Shown: positions 34,139 to 49,075, counted from the stretch's first letter. The stretch: 64,000 nt of DNA from Diphasiastrum complanatum (GCA_029204225.1 CM055100.1:18774244-18838243); one strand, 5' to 3'. Numbers and translations are program-made. Notes: a model not told the origin generated them from the sequence alone.

Positions 34139-34574
34139 AGGTACGCCACAACTGATCTAGAGCTAAGCTATGAAAGCATCACATAAGCAAGACTTAAGCT
34201 ATGAAAGCAGCACATAAGCAAGACTTAACCCTAGAAAGCAGGAAAGAGAGAGATTAAGGAGACTAAAGAGAGAGATCAATACCATCAGCTGAATAACAAA
34301 TGACACAGTTTCCCTACTTATAGCCAAGAGGAAGCCCCAATAGGAAGCCTCCGGTGGCTAGGGCCCAACTGGGAGGGAAAATAGTGTGCCCTCCAAGAAG
34401 GCCCCCACTCTCCAGTAATATGTCCAAATGGCCTAATAATGAATAATAAGGCCAAAGGCCAACCATATAGTCTACGTGTCACTAATGAATAGAAAAGGGC
34501 CCAAGGCCTGCTTATGCATAAAGTAAAGTAAATGTAAATGGACGCGGCGAATGTAATGAGCCGAGTCCATAACT
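34139..34574 (-). repeat. 5' LTR of element D1
   Basis: 436 bp. The inner end reads AGGTACGCC instead of the AGTTACGAA of the other LTR; the outer end CCATAACT is followed by the GCAAT duplication. Confidence 0.92.
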
Positions 34575-35096
34575 GCAATATGTTTTCAAAGAGTACTTTG
34601 ATCAATGTTAGGCTCGAGGATGGCCCTACCTATTGATTCCCATTTGTTTCTATAGTTGCAACTTGATTCCACCTTGATTCAGCGCTCTAAAAATTGTAGT
34701 TATTCCAACTTTTATCCCCAATTAACATCGAAGAGATGACTTTGACCAAAGTTGAAAAATAGATATGACATAATTTCCAAGTCAGAGGGAGGTGACTTGT
34801 TTAATATTGATCTCAAAATTAGTGAACTAGAAAGTTTAGCTAGTTCTATTCTTTTGAGTATGGGCGTCCGTAAGCATGCAGTCATGCTATGTGTTCGAAG
34901 GGGAGAGGATATAAGTTGTACTATTTTTTCAACCCCAGTATGTAGTACATGGGTTCTAGCTGGTTTTTGTAATTTTCTTACGTTACATTGTCTTTTTCTT
35001 GATTACTCACATGCTCGTTGCCTAGAGGGAATTATGATCTTAGGAAAGAGTTCTTCTTTGGGGAAGTATGGTAGGTAGTGACATATTGGTGGGTTT

Positions 35097-36221
35097 TGTT
35101 GGCATAGAATCTAGCTTAGAAACGATCCTGTTGCATGCTAGACGTTCGAACTCGAAGAGTTCTCACCAAACAAAGAAAAGCAATGAAAAATTATAAAGGA
35201 TCGAATCGAACTATCAAATTCTGATTATTACTTAGATCGTTCTTCAACGGGTAGAATATTTGGGTAGGTGTCTTAGACAGCCATGAAGAGAGCAAAACAG
35301 TTAGGCGTTTGTGATAGCTGTGTGATCCTTTGTCGATGGGGCAGGTATCAGTAAAGAAACGGAGAAATGAATTAGAGAGCATTCGACAATGCTAATGCAA
35401 GTAAAGAAAAACAGAGAATCTGTATATTAGTTGTTGTGATAACAATGATCAGATCACGAAGGGGTGAATCTTGTTGCCCGAAAATGGCTCCCATTACTGG
35501 TGCACTACGCGCTGTGATCCTACTATGCTTGTTACAGATCAAAACTATATCTCTATCTTCTTGAATTACTCTCAATTTCTTTCGAGATCTCAGATTCTAA
35601 GGAATCAGATAATCTGACACAATGGAGTTTGTATTTGAACTCTTGTTCATGCATCTATTTTGATGCTTTTTTTTGATTGATCGATTATTGCCTTGTTTTG
35701 ATTTATTGTATATATACAAGTTTATGCAGATCGTGGCTACCAAAGGGTTTAGGCATGATGTAGAGTTTACAATAGAAGGCTAAACTGTTTAGTGTAAACT
35801 GTACAATATGCATACGTGAAAACTGGGCAGTTACTGCGTAACAGCATGTTTGAAAGATGACGTAGTCTGTATTGGATTCAGAGGAAGACCTCTTTTTCGA
35901 GTGGTACCAGTCTACAGTCAAAAGTCTTGACGATCGAAAGTGTCGAGGTTGTCGAGTTGAGCTTTCAGTTGACTTGTCAAGTCGATGTCGATGGTGAGTT
36001 GTGAGACTCGAACTCGAATATTGTCGAGTGACGAGTCGACCTTTGCTTTGCTTCGAATATCCGTGTATATCTATAGACCGTTCGAATGTGCATGTTAAAT
36101 TGCAAAGTGCCTCGAATAATAGTTCATTTTTGCAGACTATTGTAGAGAGTAGATATTTACTATGTATAGGAGTACGCAGAAGATGAATTTAGGTGAGTAG
36201 GAGTAAGATTAAACTCCAACA
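35097..36221. repeat. Solo LTR, 1,125 bp
   Basis: Ends form the inverted repeat TGTTGG...CCAACA, with the perfect 5-bp target-site duplication GGTTT on both sides (35092-35096 and 36222-36226). No internal domain or second LTR of this type occurs in the window. It is likely the product of recombination between the two LTRs of a former element. It includes a stretch with a dense run of TCGA sites (35930-36115). Confidence 0.85.
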
Positions 36222-37672
36222 GGTTTGTCACTTAGATGGAATGTGGACGTGGAGTGTGCTCGTTCCAAAGCTAGCTCTTTAGAGGATGAGTCTCGGAGAG
36301 GAAGCCAAGAGGTGAAGAAGCCATAAATCAAGTCATGGAAAGAAATAGAAAAAGGATGGATATTGAGATGGGGCAATGTTTCTTAACTAATGAAAAAGGA
36401 TCTGTTGCTACATTCAAACAATGACTTCTCATTAAGGTAATTTCTTAGCCTCTCTTATTTAATCCGCAGTAGAGTCCAAACAGTAACTTTTTTATTGTTC
36501 ATGATTTCAAGGATAAAGCCTGTTTTCTAGTTTGTATGATGGAATGAGTAACAAAATTGGTTATTTAAAGTTGAAACATACTTTGTGATTTGACAGAAAC
36601 TGATGTATGATTTTTTGAACTTGCTGCTATTCGTATGGATTATCAAGTCAGACTTGGAGTAGGACATACAAGCAAAATGTTGTTGAAATGATATTTATTG
36701 ACTTTCCAATTGGGAAAATTTCGAGAAGAATTTGTGGAATGTATAGTAGATCCGAACAGTTCATCAAGCAACTAAATCTGTTCTGATCTTCGAAACAAAC
36801 TAGCATTGTTCAGGGGTAGAATCTGCTCCTCTTGTATGTGTTCAGGAGTACAATCATGAAACTTATTCTTGATTGGATGGTTCAAAAGATTATTCCAGAT
36901 TATATTGATAGATTATAGAGGTTGTTTTCATTTGATATTTGATCTTTCCAACCAGCTGCATGGGAAAAAGCCATGCCTTTCGCATCCACACTTGAGCACA
37001 AGTTTCATCATGTATTTTCATGTTGGCTTTACCATCTTGCTTTTTTGGTCCTTCCATTGCATGATCTAATTTTGTACTTTCATATTTTACATCTTCCTGC
37101 TAGTAAATCCATGTTTTTGCAGATGTTTGCCTCCTGAGATAATTGACATTCATGTGAAGATTAAATGCTTCAAATGGAAAAAGCTTACATGATTAAATAC
37201 TAAACTGTACACGCTATTCTATTGCCCTTGCTATTCTGCAGCTACTTGATGTCAATGGGGATGACTCGGAGCTATTTATTTACCAAGGCTTTAATGAGTC
37301 AATTCATTTTTGCAACATGTTTTTCCACCCAATTATGCAATTCTCTATCAACTTTTGTTGATCTTTTATTTGGAGAATTACAATCACTTGACAGTTTGCT
37401 GCTCTCTTATTTAGGTTTGCATGATCCTCTGTGAATTTTTTTCATAACTCTCTGACATAGCTTCTGGTTTTAAATATCACATGTAAACTATTCTGTGGCT
37501 GTGTTCGTAAGGTGAGGCTAGTTAATGTTCTCCATGCATCTAAGCCTAGGCCATGGTATCTTAGTAGTTATTTCTGAAGTGTTGCCTCCTTGTACTTCTG
37601 CTTTTAACTGAAACCTTTGTTGTTCTATATATTCTTTAACTAGATATTCTGGATTGAATGTTTCTTTGACAG

Positions 37673-37757
37673 GTTTTTGCAATGCCAGAGACTTCTTTGG
37701 GTCTTCATCCTGATGTTGGGGCTTCCTTCTTCCTCTCTCGTTTGCCAAGCCGATTTG
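37673..37757 (+). CDS. 3-hydroxyisobutyryl-CoA hydrolase-like gene, exon C
   Basis: 85-bp exon encoding VFAMPETSLGLHPDVGASFF followed by LSRLPSRF plus one base of a split Gly codon. This is the catalytic block of the CHY1/HIBCH family (consensus VFAMPETxLGLFPDVGASYFLSRLPG), with the conserved Glu of PET and Asp of HPD. Acceptor TTGACAG ends at 37672, donor GTATTG at 37758. Phase 1 matches exon D, which supplies GA. The frame is intact with no sign of decay, which argues that the gene is live despite the huge introns. Confidence 0.93.
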
Positions 37758-38185
37758 GTATTGTTGTCGCCTTCTTTTAGGCTCATAAAGTGTTCAAAGG
37801 TGTTCTGGATTAGGTTTTGTATATTGCCCATCTAATTATCAAAGGAAATACCTCACTTCCATCAAATATAATGGTCACTATGGATGTGCAGCAGCTCAGT
37901 CTTTGGAAGGTTCTAGAGTGAGACCTTTGAGGTCGTTGTGTGACATGTTGGGCTAGACATGTTGGGCTAATGCTTTTTATCTTAAACTTGGCTATTAAAC
38001 CTTTACTTCGAGGTCTAACCAGTTATTCTAGATTTTTTGGTAGAAGATAAGCTTATGTGAATATTTCCAACTTCATGAAGGCAGAATATGAGCTTTTGCC
38101 CACATAATGGGTGTAAGTTCCCGTGAAAATAGAAGTAGTCCAACCCATGAAGAGCTGATAGTTGCAAGTGGTTTTCCATGAAGAG

Positions 38186-38674
38186 TGTTATGTCCATGTC
38201 ATGTATTGAGGATTCGGAACAATTGTTGATGTGGGGCTCTCTAGTGTAGGAGATTATTAGTTACGCCTCAACATTCCGATCTAGGCTAGAAATGTAATTT
38301 CTAAGCTTGTGAGGATCCAGGCACTCCAATTAGGACTTGTGAAGCGCGGTGCATGGTGATTGACGGCTATATACATGCTGAGGAGTATGAATAGTAACTG
38401 ATTATGATTTTGGTAAAGGATTAGGGTCTGGAAGGGGTATTCCTAGGCTCCAGGGGTCTATATAGACCTATAGAAACTCACCCTACTCCACTTCCAAATT
38501 CCGGTTTCTAGTTACCAAAAACCTCTCCTCTCTGATATTCAGTCGCCGTGGCTCAGGGGTGAAGCTTTTGTGGATTGATCCTCAGTTTCTCTTTGGTTGG
38601 GTGGTTTGACTCCACAACTATCCTTTTGGCATTTGCAACATGATTTTAAAGATCTACATAAGGTGATCTTTATA
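38186..38674 (+). repeat. 5' LTR of element G
   Basis: 489 bp. Shares with 60778-61256 segments such as ATGTCCATGTCATGTATTGA, GAGATTATTAGTTA and TTTCTCTTTGGTTGGGTGGT. Confidence 0.85.
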
Positions 38675-38675
38675 G

Positions 38676-38687
38676 TGGTATCAGAGC
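38676..38687 (+). other. Primer-binding site of element G
   Basis: TGGTATCAGAGC one base after the LTR, Met-tRNA type. Confidence 0.88.
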
Positions 38688-38935
38688 TTGGGCTTGCATC
38701 GATTAGACAGTAAATATTTTTTTGCTTTTTGCAGCTCTTTGGTAGTATTTCTGCCCTTGTTCTTCCTAGTGGTGGAATTGACCTCCAAGTAAGTGGTTTC
38801 TCTAGATCTTGATCATTCCTACCTTAAGGATCAATATTATTGTATTTTCACTTGAAATATAACAGTTTTGTATAGTTTTTTGAATGGTATCTTGGCTTGA
38901 ATTTAATGAACGTATTGTATGTTAATGGTAGACAT
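38688..38935 (+). other. Leader of element G
   Basis: AT-rich, no coding signal. Confidence 0.5.
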
Positions 38936-39297
38936 GAGGGTCCGGGGCGGACGCAGCCTTTTGGTGTTTGCATCCGACGTCCGGACCCCAACGCTTCCGA
39001 CCCCCAGACGCGGGGTCGGACGCGTCCCAATTGCATTCGGGCTTTGGACGCGTTTTATAATTTTAAAAAAAAGAAACCAGAAGGGCGCACGGGCAGCGGA
39101 ACAGTCCGCAAAAGCCCGAGAAGTTGAGAGAAGAGAGAAAGAGGGCGGGAGAGAGAGAGAGAGAGAGAGTGAGTGAGGGAGAGAGAGTGTGTGTGCATTT
39201 GGGTGGGTTATGGTGTGTGTGTGTGTGATGATTTCTGTGTGTGTGTGTGTGTGTGTGGGTTGGTTGATTTGTGTTTGCATCTATTTGTGTGTGTGGT
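38936..39297 (+). other. GC-rich 5' flank of the hAT-type element, with (GT)n
   Basis: An abrupt GC-rich patch (GGGTCCGGGGCGGACGC onward, 38938-39160), then GA and GT simple repeats (39147-39297). It joins 41908 onward once LINE L2 is removed (10-bp duplication), so it is the upstream part of the GC-rich transposase gene. No terminal inverted repeat could be confirmed because the other end was not found. Confidence 0.55.
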
Positions 39298-39299
39298 GA

Positions 39300-41907
<2,608 letters not shown>

Positions 41908-41917
41908 GATTTGTGTG

Positions 41918-44832
41918 TGCGCCGCTGCCATTGGTACAAAGTGCCACCGGCCCCACCCCCACCGCCGCATCCGCACCCGCCACCACCTCTGCCTCCGCCT
42001 CCGCCACCCCCACCCCCTTCGCCAGTACTTCCCATGGATCCACAACCTCCATTGCTGCACCTACGCCTGTGCCATCACCTTCAGATCTGCACGGTCCGTC
42101 CACATCCTCCGCTTCCGCACCTACACCTATGCCACCACCTCCAGATCCGCATCGTCCATCTACATCCTCCCAGCCATCCACATCCCGAGGCACCAAACAA
42201 ATGTCCATGCTGGGATCTTTCCCGCATCTTTCGAGAGGCTATCTCGAAAGTTGCAGTCTACGGGCCTGGCTACACAACACCCACAGCTGACGCACTACGC
42301 GGCCCTTTGCTCCAGGAGCGGGTTGCATCCGTCAGAGAGAGACTAGCCGCACTGCAGGCGGCTTGGGATAGATACGGCTGCTCCATCATGGCTGATGGGT
42401 GGATTGATCATCGTAAACGTCCACTCATCAACGTGATTGTTTCTAGTTGTTACGGTTCCATGTTCCTGCGCAGCATCGACGCCTCCGAGGCAGGGAGTGC
42501 ATATGACCGAGTACATTTACGGCATCATCCGCGCAGCGATAGAGGAGGTCGGGCCATAGCGTGTTGTCCAGGTAAATTTTCTTTCATTAGTTGCTTGGTC
42601 ATTTACTGCTTAATGTTGATACAAAAGTTTTGCGTAGTTTTCGATTCATTGCAATGTGTTTCCAAGCTGTGAACTGATCGTGAAAGGTTGTGATGGACAA
42701 TGCGTCCAACTGTCGCGGTATGGGGGAGCTTCTTATGGCAGAGTACCCTTCCATTGTGTGGACTCCATGTGCCGCACACTCACTGGACCTCCTGCATTCC
42801 ATCGGGCGCCTGCCTTGGGGTAAGTGAGATTCTCACGAGGGCACTTGCGGTTGTGGACTTCGTCACACGCAAGCGCCGCACCACTGCCCTTTTCCGCACG
42901 TTCAGCAGGTAAGATGCTACTTTATTTTTTGGGTCGTTCAAGATGCTTCTTATTTTTTCGCTCATTCTGTGTGCCTCTCATTTAGTTTGTCAATGCAGGC
43001 TCGACTTGAAGAAGCCCGCTCGCACCCGTTTTGCCTTCAAGTTCATCATGCTTGAGCGGCTACACAAGCTCAAGGGTGATTTGCGGCACATGGCTACTTC
43101 TGCAGAGTTCACCGCCATGGACCTGTCCACGACCCCAGAGGGCTTGGCCTTCCACGAGATCCTCTTCATGGAGCCTTTATGGGTGGATATGGACGTCATG
43201 CGCCCCATCTACTCTGTTCTGAGGCTCGTTGATCGCGAGGGGTGCACGATGGGCCTCATATACGAGTTCATGGACCGCATAGGCGAGTCTCTCCAGCGTT
43301 CTGAGCTGGACCCTGCCAGGTATAACTTTTTCCGTCTCACCATCTTTCCTTCCATTCGCACTCTGTTTCGTCTTGCTGCCGCAGTACGCAATCATGTAAT
43401 TGTGCCTCCACATGGTATGGTCCACAGGTTGGAGCCTATTAGGCGGTTGTGGCGGCGACGATGGGATAAGTTTCACCGGCCCATTCACATTGTGGCCCAC
43501 ATACTGCATCCGTTGTTTCAGAGCGAGAGGTAGTACAACGATGCAGAGCTGCGTGCGGACTGGTTCTCATACATCCGCCTCCTCAACAACGACACTTCCG
43601 CAGCAGGCTCAAGGAGCAGAGGCTCAATTACAGGTAAACTCTTGCTCTGTCGTACTTTGTCGTTCGCCCAATTTCCCTGCGCAGGCTCAAGTGTACTCAC
43701 GCACATTGCTGCTCAATTGCAGGCACTACTTGGGGCTGTTCGGCGAGGACCTTGCATGTGTCCGAGAGAACAGGCTCTTGCTTGTATCATGGTGCGAGAG
43801 CTACGACGTTGGACAGCCAAACCTGAGGACGCTCGCGTTCCGAGTCCTTTCACAGGTATGTTATCTAATCTCATTCATCCAACTAGTTTCCGCATTGTCT
43901 CTACAAGGTCGGTACTCACTCGAGTGGTTGCCAATTAATGCAGGACTGTTCTGCTTGCGGGTGCGAGCGGAACTGGTCAGCATTCAGCCTTGTTCACACG
44001 AATAGGCGGAACCGTCTAACGACTGAGCGATGCAATGACTTGGTGTACTGCAACACCAACACCAGGGTGGTTCGACGCATCATGGACAACATGAGGGCAG
44101 GAGGCGTAGGCTCCCTACTCTTGCAGGTATATGTCTATGCTCTATTGTTTGCTTTCGTATTAGTTTAAGACATTCAGTTTAATGCCCTCACGGTTGCTTC
44201 GGCTATTCTCACTAATGATTGACTTGTGCAGGTCAATTCCGATGAGTGCCTGGTTGCAGTGGCCGATCATGAGGCAGAGCCAGAGGTTGATCCAGATGAT
44301 GCCGCTCGGCGTGCTCTGCGGGGTGATCCCGAGGATGATGTTGACACCGAGGAGACCACCCCCCTTCCTTCTGACGTTCCATTGCGCTCCTCTGATGATG
44401 AGCCCACATATGATTCAGACGAGACGGTCGACCTTGCAGGGGATGGGTGCCCCACCCAGTACTCCCGCTTCACGCCCCCTTTCAGATGATGGCTGGTCAG
44501 AGTTTGCGAGGGAGACAGAGGCTGCCACCCAGAGCCAGATTGCGCAGAGATGACTCAGAGCATCACAGGCAGTCGGTTCTTCTCAGAGACCCCCTCGTGG
44601 CAGAGGGAGACCCCCAGGCAGGAGTGTACCACAGAGGGTTCCTTCCGGCAGACCCAGAGGCAAGCCAGCCAAGAGGGGACGCACCGATGATTTTTCTAGT
44701 CGTCTCTTGGCAGGCGTTGGCCCAGACTTGGAGTCCCAGATGCCTCCAGACTCCCAGCCAGACTTTGTATTTGACACCCCTGAGGATGCATCTGGCACGC
44801 AGAGGGATGATTATTTTAGCACAGACTTGTAG
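41918..44832 (+). pseudogene. hAT-type transposase gene (DUF659-like), with introns
   Basis: GC-rich, unlike its AT-rich surroundings. Exons by reading: to 42571 (Pro/His-rich linker, then YGPGYTTPTADALRGPLLQE, GCSIMADGWIDHRKRPLIN); 42687-42908 (VVMDNASNCRGMGELLMAEY, WTPCAAHSLDLLLHSIGRLP); 42999-43633 (RTRFAFKFIMLERL, LVDREGCTMGLIYEFMDRIG, RWDKFHRPIH); 43723-43855; 43944-44126 (CERNWSAFSLVHTNRRNRL, hAT dimerisation motif); 44232-44832 (acidic tail). All five introns have GT...AG ends. Decay: a TAG after IEEVGP near 42556, a frameshift after LPWGK near 42823, a stop at 43531-43533, and frame changes after 44489. A dead or domesticated-then-lost hAT gene; the first exon was split by LINE L2. 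Confidence 0.85.
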
Positions 44833-45571
<739 letters not shown>

Positions 45572-48500
45572 CTAGCTACGAGCAAGCTGAAAGTAATGAG
45601 TGATGGTAGTAGTGGGTCGTGATGTAGGCTGGTGGGAGGCGTATGAAGATCTAGTAGCACTGGATCGAGCCGAAACTCTCTGTGTCTTCGATCTTCGGAC
45701 GGGGACGTCAAAATCCGCAACCGAAATATCCACTCTGTCTCGCTTCTGGAAGAACTGAGTAATGTGAGCCTGACTGGAATCCATATCTGAGAGCGTAGGT
45801 AGAAGTGAAGCTCGTAAAATATACATCTCTCTCAAAAGGAGACCCACACATCTAGCATCTGAATACTCGAGGAAGGAGCTCAACGTGAGGGGAATATCTC
45901 GGTATAAACAATGGTATCGTCCTCTAATCTCATAGTATACTGGGCAGCGAAAGATGAAATGAAACTCATCTTCCACCTCCTGAAGAGAACAAAGCTGACA
46001 TATCCGCTGCAATCTGGGAGTGTCTGTGTATCTACCTGTCTCGATAGCAAGCTGATGAGAAGAGACTCGAAGCTGTCCTATACGATATCTCAGACCAAAA
46101 GATAGCGTCTGTGTAAGATAAACTGGAAGAATAGGCAAGCCCGAAACGTCCAGCCGTAAAAGATGTGTGCCATAATAATGTAGCTTGACCCTATCTGGAT
46201 CAGGATGTGACCATATAGTGCGTATGTAGCTCCGGTAAATCTGCTGTCTGATATAAGCATGGGTTCCATTCGGAAGATCAAGTGCGGATAAACCCCAAGT
46301 CTGAAGAAGGGCTGAGACACTGCGATACCAAGAGTGCTTGGCTCCCTGATCTGCAAGGGTACAAGATGAAGTGAGAGCAGCAACAATGTATCTGGAGGTA
46401 TCTAGATCTGATACCCTGTGAAGAAAGGTGATGATCTGAAACATAGCACCAACAACTAATGGAGGAGAAGCAAACTCGGCTAGTATGATATCATGTGGTA
46501 CTGAGGGCTTAGCCCGAATTATCCTACTGAGCATGAGAATCTGGATACGAGTAAGATCTCTCCATGTATCGCGTGATAAATCAGGGCACCAAGTCTCAGC
46601 CGAATATAGCACAACTGGGGAGACAGTAGCAGAAAATAGTAGGCATCTGGTAGCAGGATCCTGCACATAATAAGTAGAGCAAAATCTCTCCATATGCACA
46701 AGAGCGGTATGCCCCTTGCGGAGCCTGGCGGTGGCTGCTGGTCGAAAAGTGAGTAGCGGACCAGAGAAAAGAACTCCCAAATAGGTGTAGGAGGTCACGA
46801 TCTCAATCGGTAGCCCGTCATAATAGAAAATCACATCTCTCATATGCTGTCTGTTGGTGTTAAACACCATAATCTTAGTCTTCTTAAGGTTAACCGTCAA
46901 TCCCCAACGCTGGCAAAAGTGATGTAAAGCAGAAAGGTGACTCTGTAAACCAGCTGCAGAGGATGAGAGGAGAACCACATCATCAGCGTACAAGAGAATG
47001 GGGATAATAATGTCTGCTAGGGGACAGCCCTCTCCACCTTCCTCGCGAATAATCCGCTCGAGGTCATCTATATATAGTGCAAAAAGAGTGGGTGATAAGG
47101 GGCAACCCTGCTTCACCCCAATGGTAGAATGTATCTGTGAGGACCAGCCACTACCATCTCTGAAACGTGCCAAGACTCGCTCATATAAAGTAATGATCGC
47201 AGCAATAGTATCCTCTGAAAAGCCAAGTGAAGACAGTCTCTGGAAAAGAAGATGTCGTGGAACAGAGTCAAAAGCTTTGCGAAAATCCACAAAGCAACAG
47301 TAAATTCTCTGTTTCCGATGTCGAGCCTCCTCAATAATGCATCTCAAAATGAAGATCTGGTCTGAAGTAGAATATCCCGGTCTGAAACCAGCTTGACCCA
47401 TAGCGTGTAAACCCTCAGTTTCAGCAAAAGATCCAGTGACTGTCTGTAGTATAGAGCCATATATCTTAGCTAGAGTGTGACCAATCATAATGGTGCGGTA
47501 GTTTCCTACATTCATGGGATCACCTGCCTTGAGGATGGGGTGAAGGATATTAGTACACCAAGCCGTAGGAAAACCAGAAGTAACAGCTGTGTTAAAAACA
47601 TGAGCAATGTAAGGGGAGATGAGATGTGCTACGGGCTTTAGGAAGTCTACACTTAAGGAGTCATAGTCAGTGGCTTTATTTAGTTTGGCATGTTTAATGG
47701 CGTTTTCAACCATGTCAGGGGTGAAAAGTGAGCAGTGGTCAGGTCTCGGTGAGAGTGAGGTAGGAGGAGAGTCCGTGGTATATAACTCCGTGGCATACTC
47801 GATCCAGGATTCGATGGCTATGGGGGCCAATGTTGAAGAGTGTCTGGTGAAATGTTTCCAGAAAAAAGAGGAGGAGGGTGAATCTAAAGAGTTGATCATT
47901 TTTTGGCAGAGTGATTGTAGGTACTTGATCTTCTTTGTTCTGGTGGTTCTATGATATTCTTTCTGGCATTGTTTGAGTGTGGCAGGGGAGTGTGACCTGG
48001 CATATGTCACATGATTGTGAAGAGAGCGGCATTCTGCATCATACCATCTGTTGTGAACACTTCTGTGAGATGATGTCGTTTTGGTGGGGAAGGATGAGGA
48101 AGCAGCAGCTAAGAGGGATGTAGAGAGAAAAGTGGCTTGCTGGTCAATTGGTGCCATGAACGGGAAGTTAGCGAGTAGTTGGGATAAGATTGTGGTGTAA
48201 TTAGTGAATCCAGATTGGGTGAAAGGAATACGTTTATGAGTGGGAAGAGAGCAAGAAATTTGCAAAGAAGAGGTTATGTGACCAAGTGAGATGTGTAAGA
48301 GCGAGTGATCGGAAATGGTAGGGGGTGTGATGGAGAAATCAGAAATGTGAGAGATCAAAGCAGGTGATCCAATGAAGTAGTCGACCACACTATGTCCTCC
48401 ACCATGAGGATAGCATGTATATGCTGATGAGGAAGGCCACTGTGTGAGGCCATTCAAAATGGCAAGAGCGTGTGTCTCTGCTAGAGTGATCAACTGCTCC

Positions 48501-49075
48501 CCGAAAGATGTAGCTGGAGTGTCTGCATCCTGTGATACCCGGTCTAGCCCCATATCCAAAGGGTAAAGCCTGAGAAGATCCGTAGCTGCATGAAATTCGG
48601 TTTGTCTAGAGCTTGTGCGGGCGTTGAAATCACCTGCTAGTAAAATGGAACCCTGCTGAGAAAAGATAGCAATATCATCTGAGAGAGCCTGAAAAGGGTC
48701 CCCGCCAAACTCAGCAAACACTGAGGTCTGTGGAGCAAAATAGCATACAGCTATATAGATGTCCTGAGGTAATCCCAATAGTGAGCCAATAATGTGTAAC
48801 CAAATATAGCGAGCGTATGGATCTTGTTTAACCATCTGAACTGTGGTGTCTCTGTATAAACAAGCTACTCCTCCAGATCCTCGACAAGTTTTTCCCCTAA
48901 CACATGGACGAAAAGCAGAATGCCAAGAGTACTCCTGTATATTTGGAAGAGGATGATATAAGGACTCATGAGTTTCAGCCAACAACAAAATGTCGCATTT
49001 TCTAATAAAATCAGCAAAGTCTCCGGCTGATGACGAAGATAAAAAACCATTACAATTCCAGAAGCCAAGTCTCAA
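45572..49075 (-). CDS. Intact LINE ORF2 (endonuclease-reverse transcriptase), L3
   Basis: 1,167 uninterrupted codons. The endonuclease occupies residues 1-260 with WNCNG (Asn 8), AETHE (Glu 34), GDFNARTSS (Asp 149, Asn 151), HSVVDY (Asp 232) and SDH (255-257), all the expected catalytic residues. The RT runs roughly 480-780 with GQAGFRPGYSTSDQIF, CCFVDFRKAFDSVPRHLLFQ, KQGCPLSPTLFALYIDDLE and active site YADD (about 696-699). A CX2CX9HX4C zinc finger (CQLCSLQEVEDEFHFIFRC) is near residue 1,025. ORF1 ends 48 bp upstream. The first codon of the conserved frame is TTG and the first ATG is about 80 codons in, beyond two catalytic residues, so initiation must be unusual (re-initiation or non-AUG). 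It appears potentially active. Confidence 0.93.
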   Translation of the reverse strand: MRLGFWNCNGFLSSSSAGDFADFIRKCDILLLAETHESLYHPLPNIQEYSWHSAFRPCVRGKTCRGSGGVACLYRDTTVQMVKQDPYARYIWLHIIGSLLGLPQDIYIAVCYFAPQTSVFAEFGGDPFQALSDDIAIFSQQGSILLAGDFNARTSSRQTEFHAATDLLRLYPLDMGLDRVSQDADTPATSFGEQLITLAETHALAILNGLTQWPSSSAYTCYPHGGGHSVVDYFIGSPALISHISDFSITPPTISDHSLLHISLGHITSSLQISCSLPTHKRIPFTQSGFTNYTTILSQLLANFPFMAPIDQQATFLSTSLLAAASSSFPTKTTSSHRSVHNRWYDAECRSLHNHVTYARSHSPATLKQCQKEYHRTTRTKKIKYLQSLCQKMINSLDSPSSSFFWKHFTRHSSTLAPIAIESWIEYATELYTTDSPPTSLSPRPDHCSLFTPDMVENAIKHAKLNKATDYDSLSVDFLKPVAHLISPYIAHVFNTAVTSGFPTAWCTNILHPILKAGDPMNVGNYRTIMIGHTLAKIYGSILQTVTGSFAETEGLHAMGQAGFRPGYSTSDQIFILRCIIEEARHRKQRIYCCFVDFRKAFDSVPRHLLFQRLSSLGFSEDTIAAIITLYERVLARFRDGSGWSSQIHSTIGVKQGCPLSPTLFALYIDDLERIIREEGGEGCPLADIIIPILLYADDVVLLSSSAAGLQSHLSALHHFCQRWGLTVNLKKTKIMVFNTNRQHMRDVIFYYDGLPIEIVTSYTYLGVLFSGPLLTFRPAATARLRKGHTALVHMERFCSTYYVQDPATRCLLFSATVSPVVLYSAETWCPDLSRDTWRDLTRIQILMLSRIIRAKPSVPHDIILAEFASPPLVVGAMFQIITFLHRVSDLDTSRYIVAALTSSCTLADQGAKHSWYRSVSALLQTWGLSALDLPNGTHAYIRQQIYRSYIRTIWSHPDPDRVKLHYYGTHLLRLDVSGLPILPVYLTQTLSFGLRYRIGQLRVSSHQLAIETGRYTDTPRLQRICQLCSLQEVEDEFHFIFRCPVYYEIRGRYHCLYRDIPLTLSSFLEYSDARCVGLLLREMYILRASLLPTLSDMDSSQAHITQFFQKRDRVDISVADFDVPVRRSKTQRVSARSSATRSSYASHQPTSRPTTTITHYFQLARS

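Larger units (their letters stand above)
28962..34574 (-). mobile_element. Mosaic LTR retrotransposon D1 with a non-pol coding segment
   Basis: 5,613-bp minus-strand element with LTRs of 441 bp (28962-29402) and 436 bp (34139-34574), flanked by a perfect target-site duplication GCAAT (28957-28961 and 34575-34579). LTR ends are AGTTACG and CCATAACT on the + strand. Order from 34138 downwards is primer site, leader, gag with zinc knuckle, protease, a 1.74-kb segment unrelated to pol, then the C-terminal third of integrase and a chromodomain. RT, RNase H and the integrase catalytic core are absent. It lies inside the intron of the hydrolase gene in the opposite orientation. Confidence 0.93.
25928..37672 (+). 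other. Large intron between exons B and C
   Basis: 11,745 bp from donor GTAAGA to acceptor GACAG. It contains a degenerate tandem repeat (27747-28240), element D1 (28962-34574, opposite strand) and a solo LTR (35097-36221). The remaining AT-rich parts (25928-27746, 28241-28956, 34580-35091, 36227-37672) show no coding or repeat signal that I can support. It is an intron only if the exons belong to one transcript; the splice phases agree with that. Confidence 0.7.

Noticed and set aside
35097-36221. A gene or promoter region in the intron
   Set aside because: The TGTTGG/CCAACA ends and GGTTT duplication explain the stretch as a solo LTR.
41940-42200. Pro/His-rich frames on + and Gly-rich frames on - as separate genes
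   Set aside because: They are different readings of one GC-rich simple-sequence linker of the hAT-type gene.
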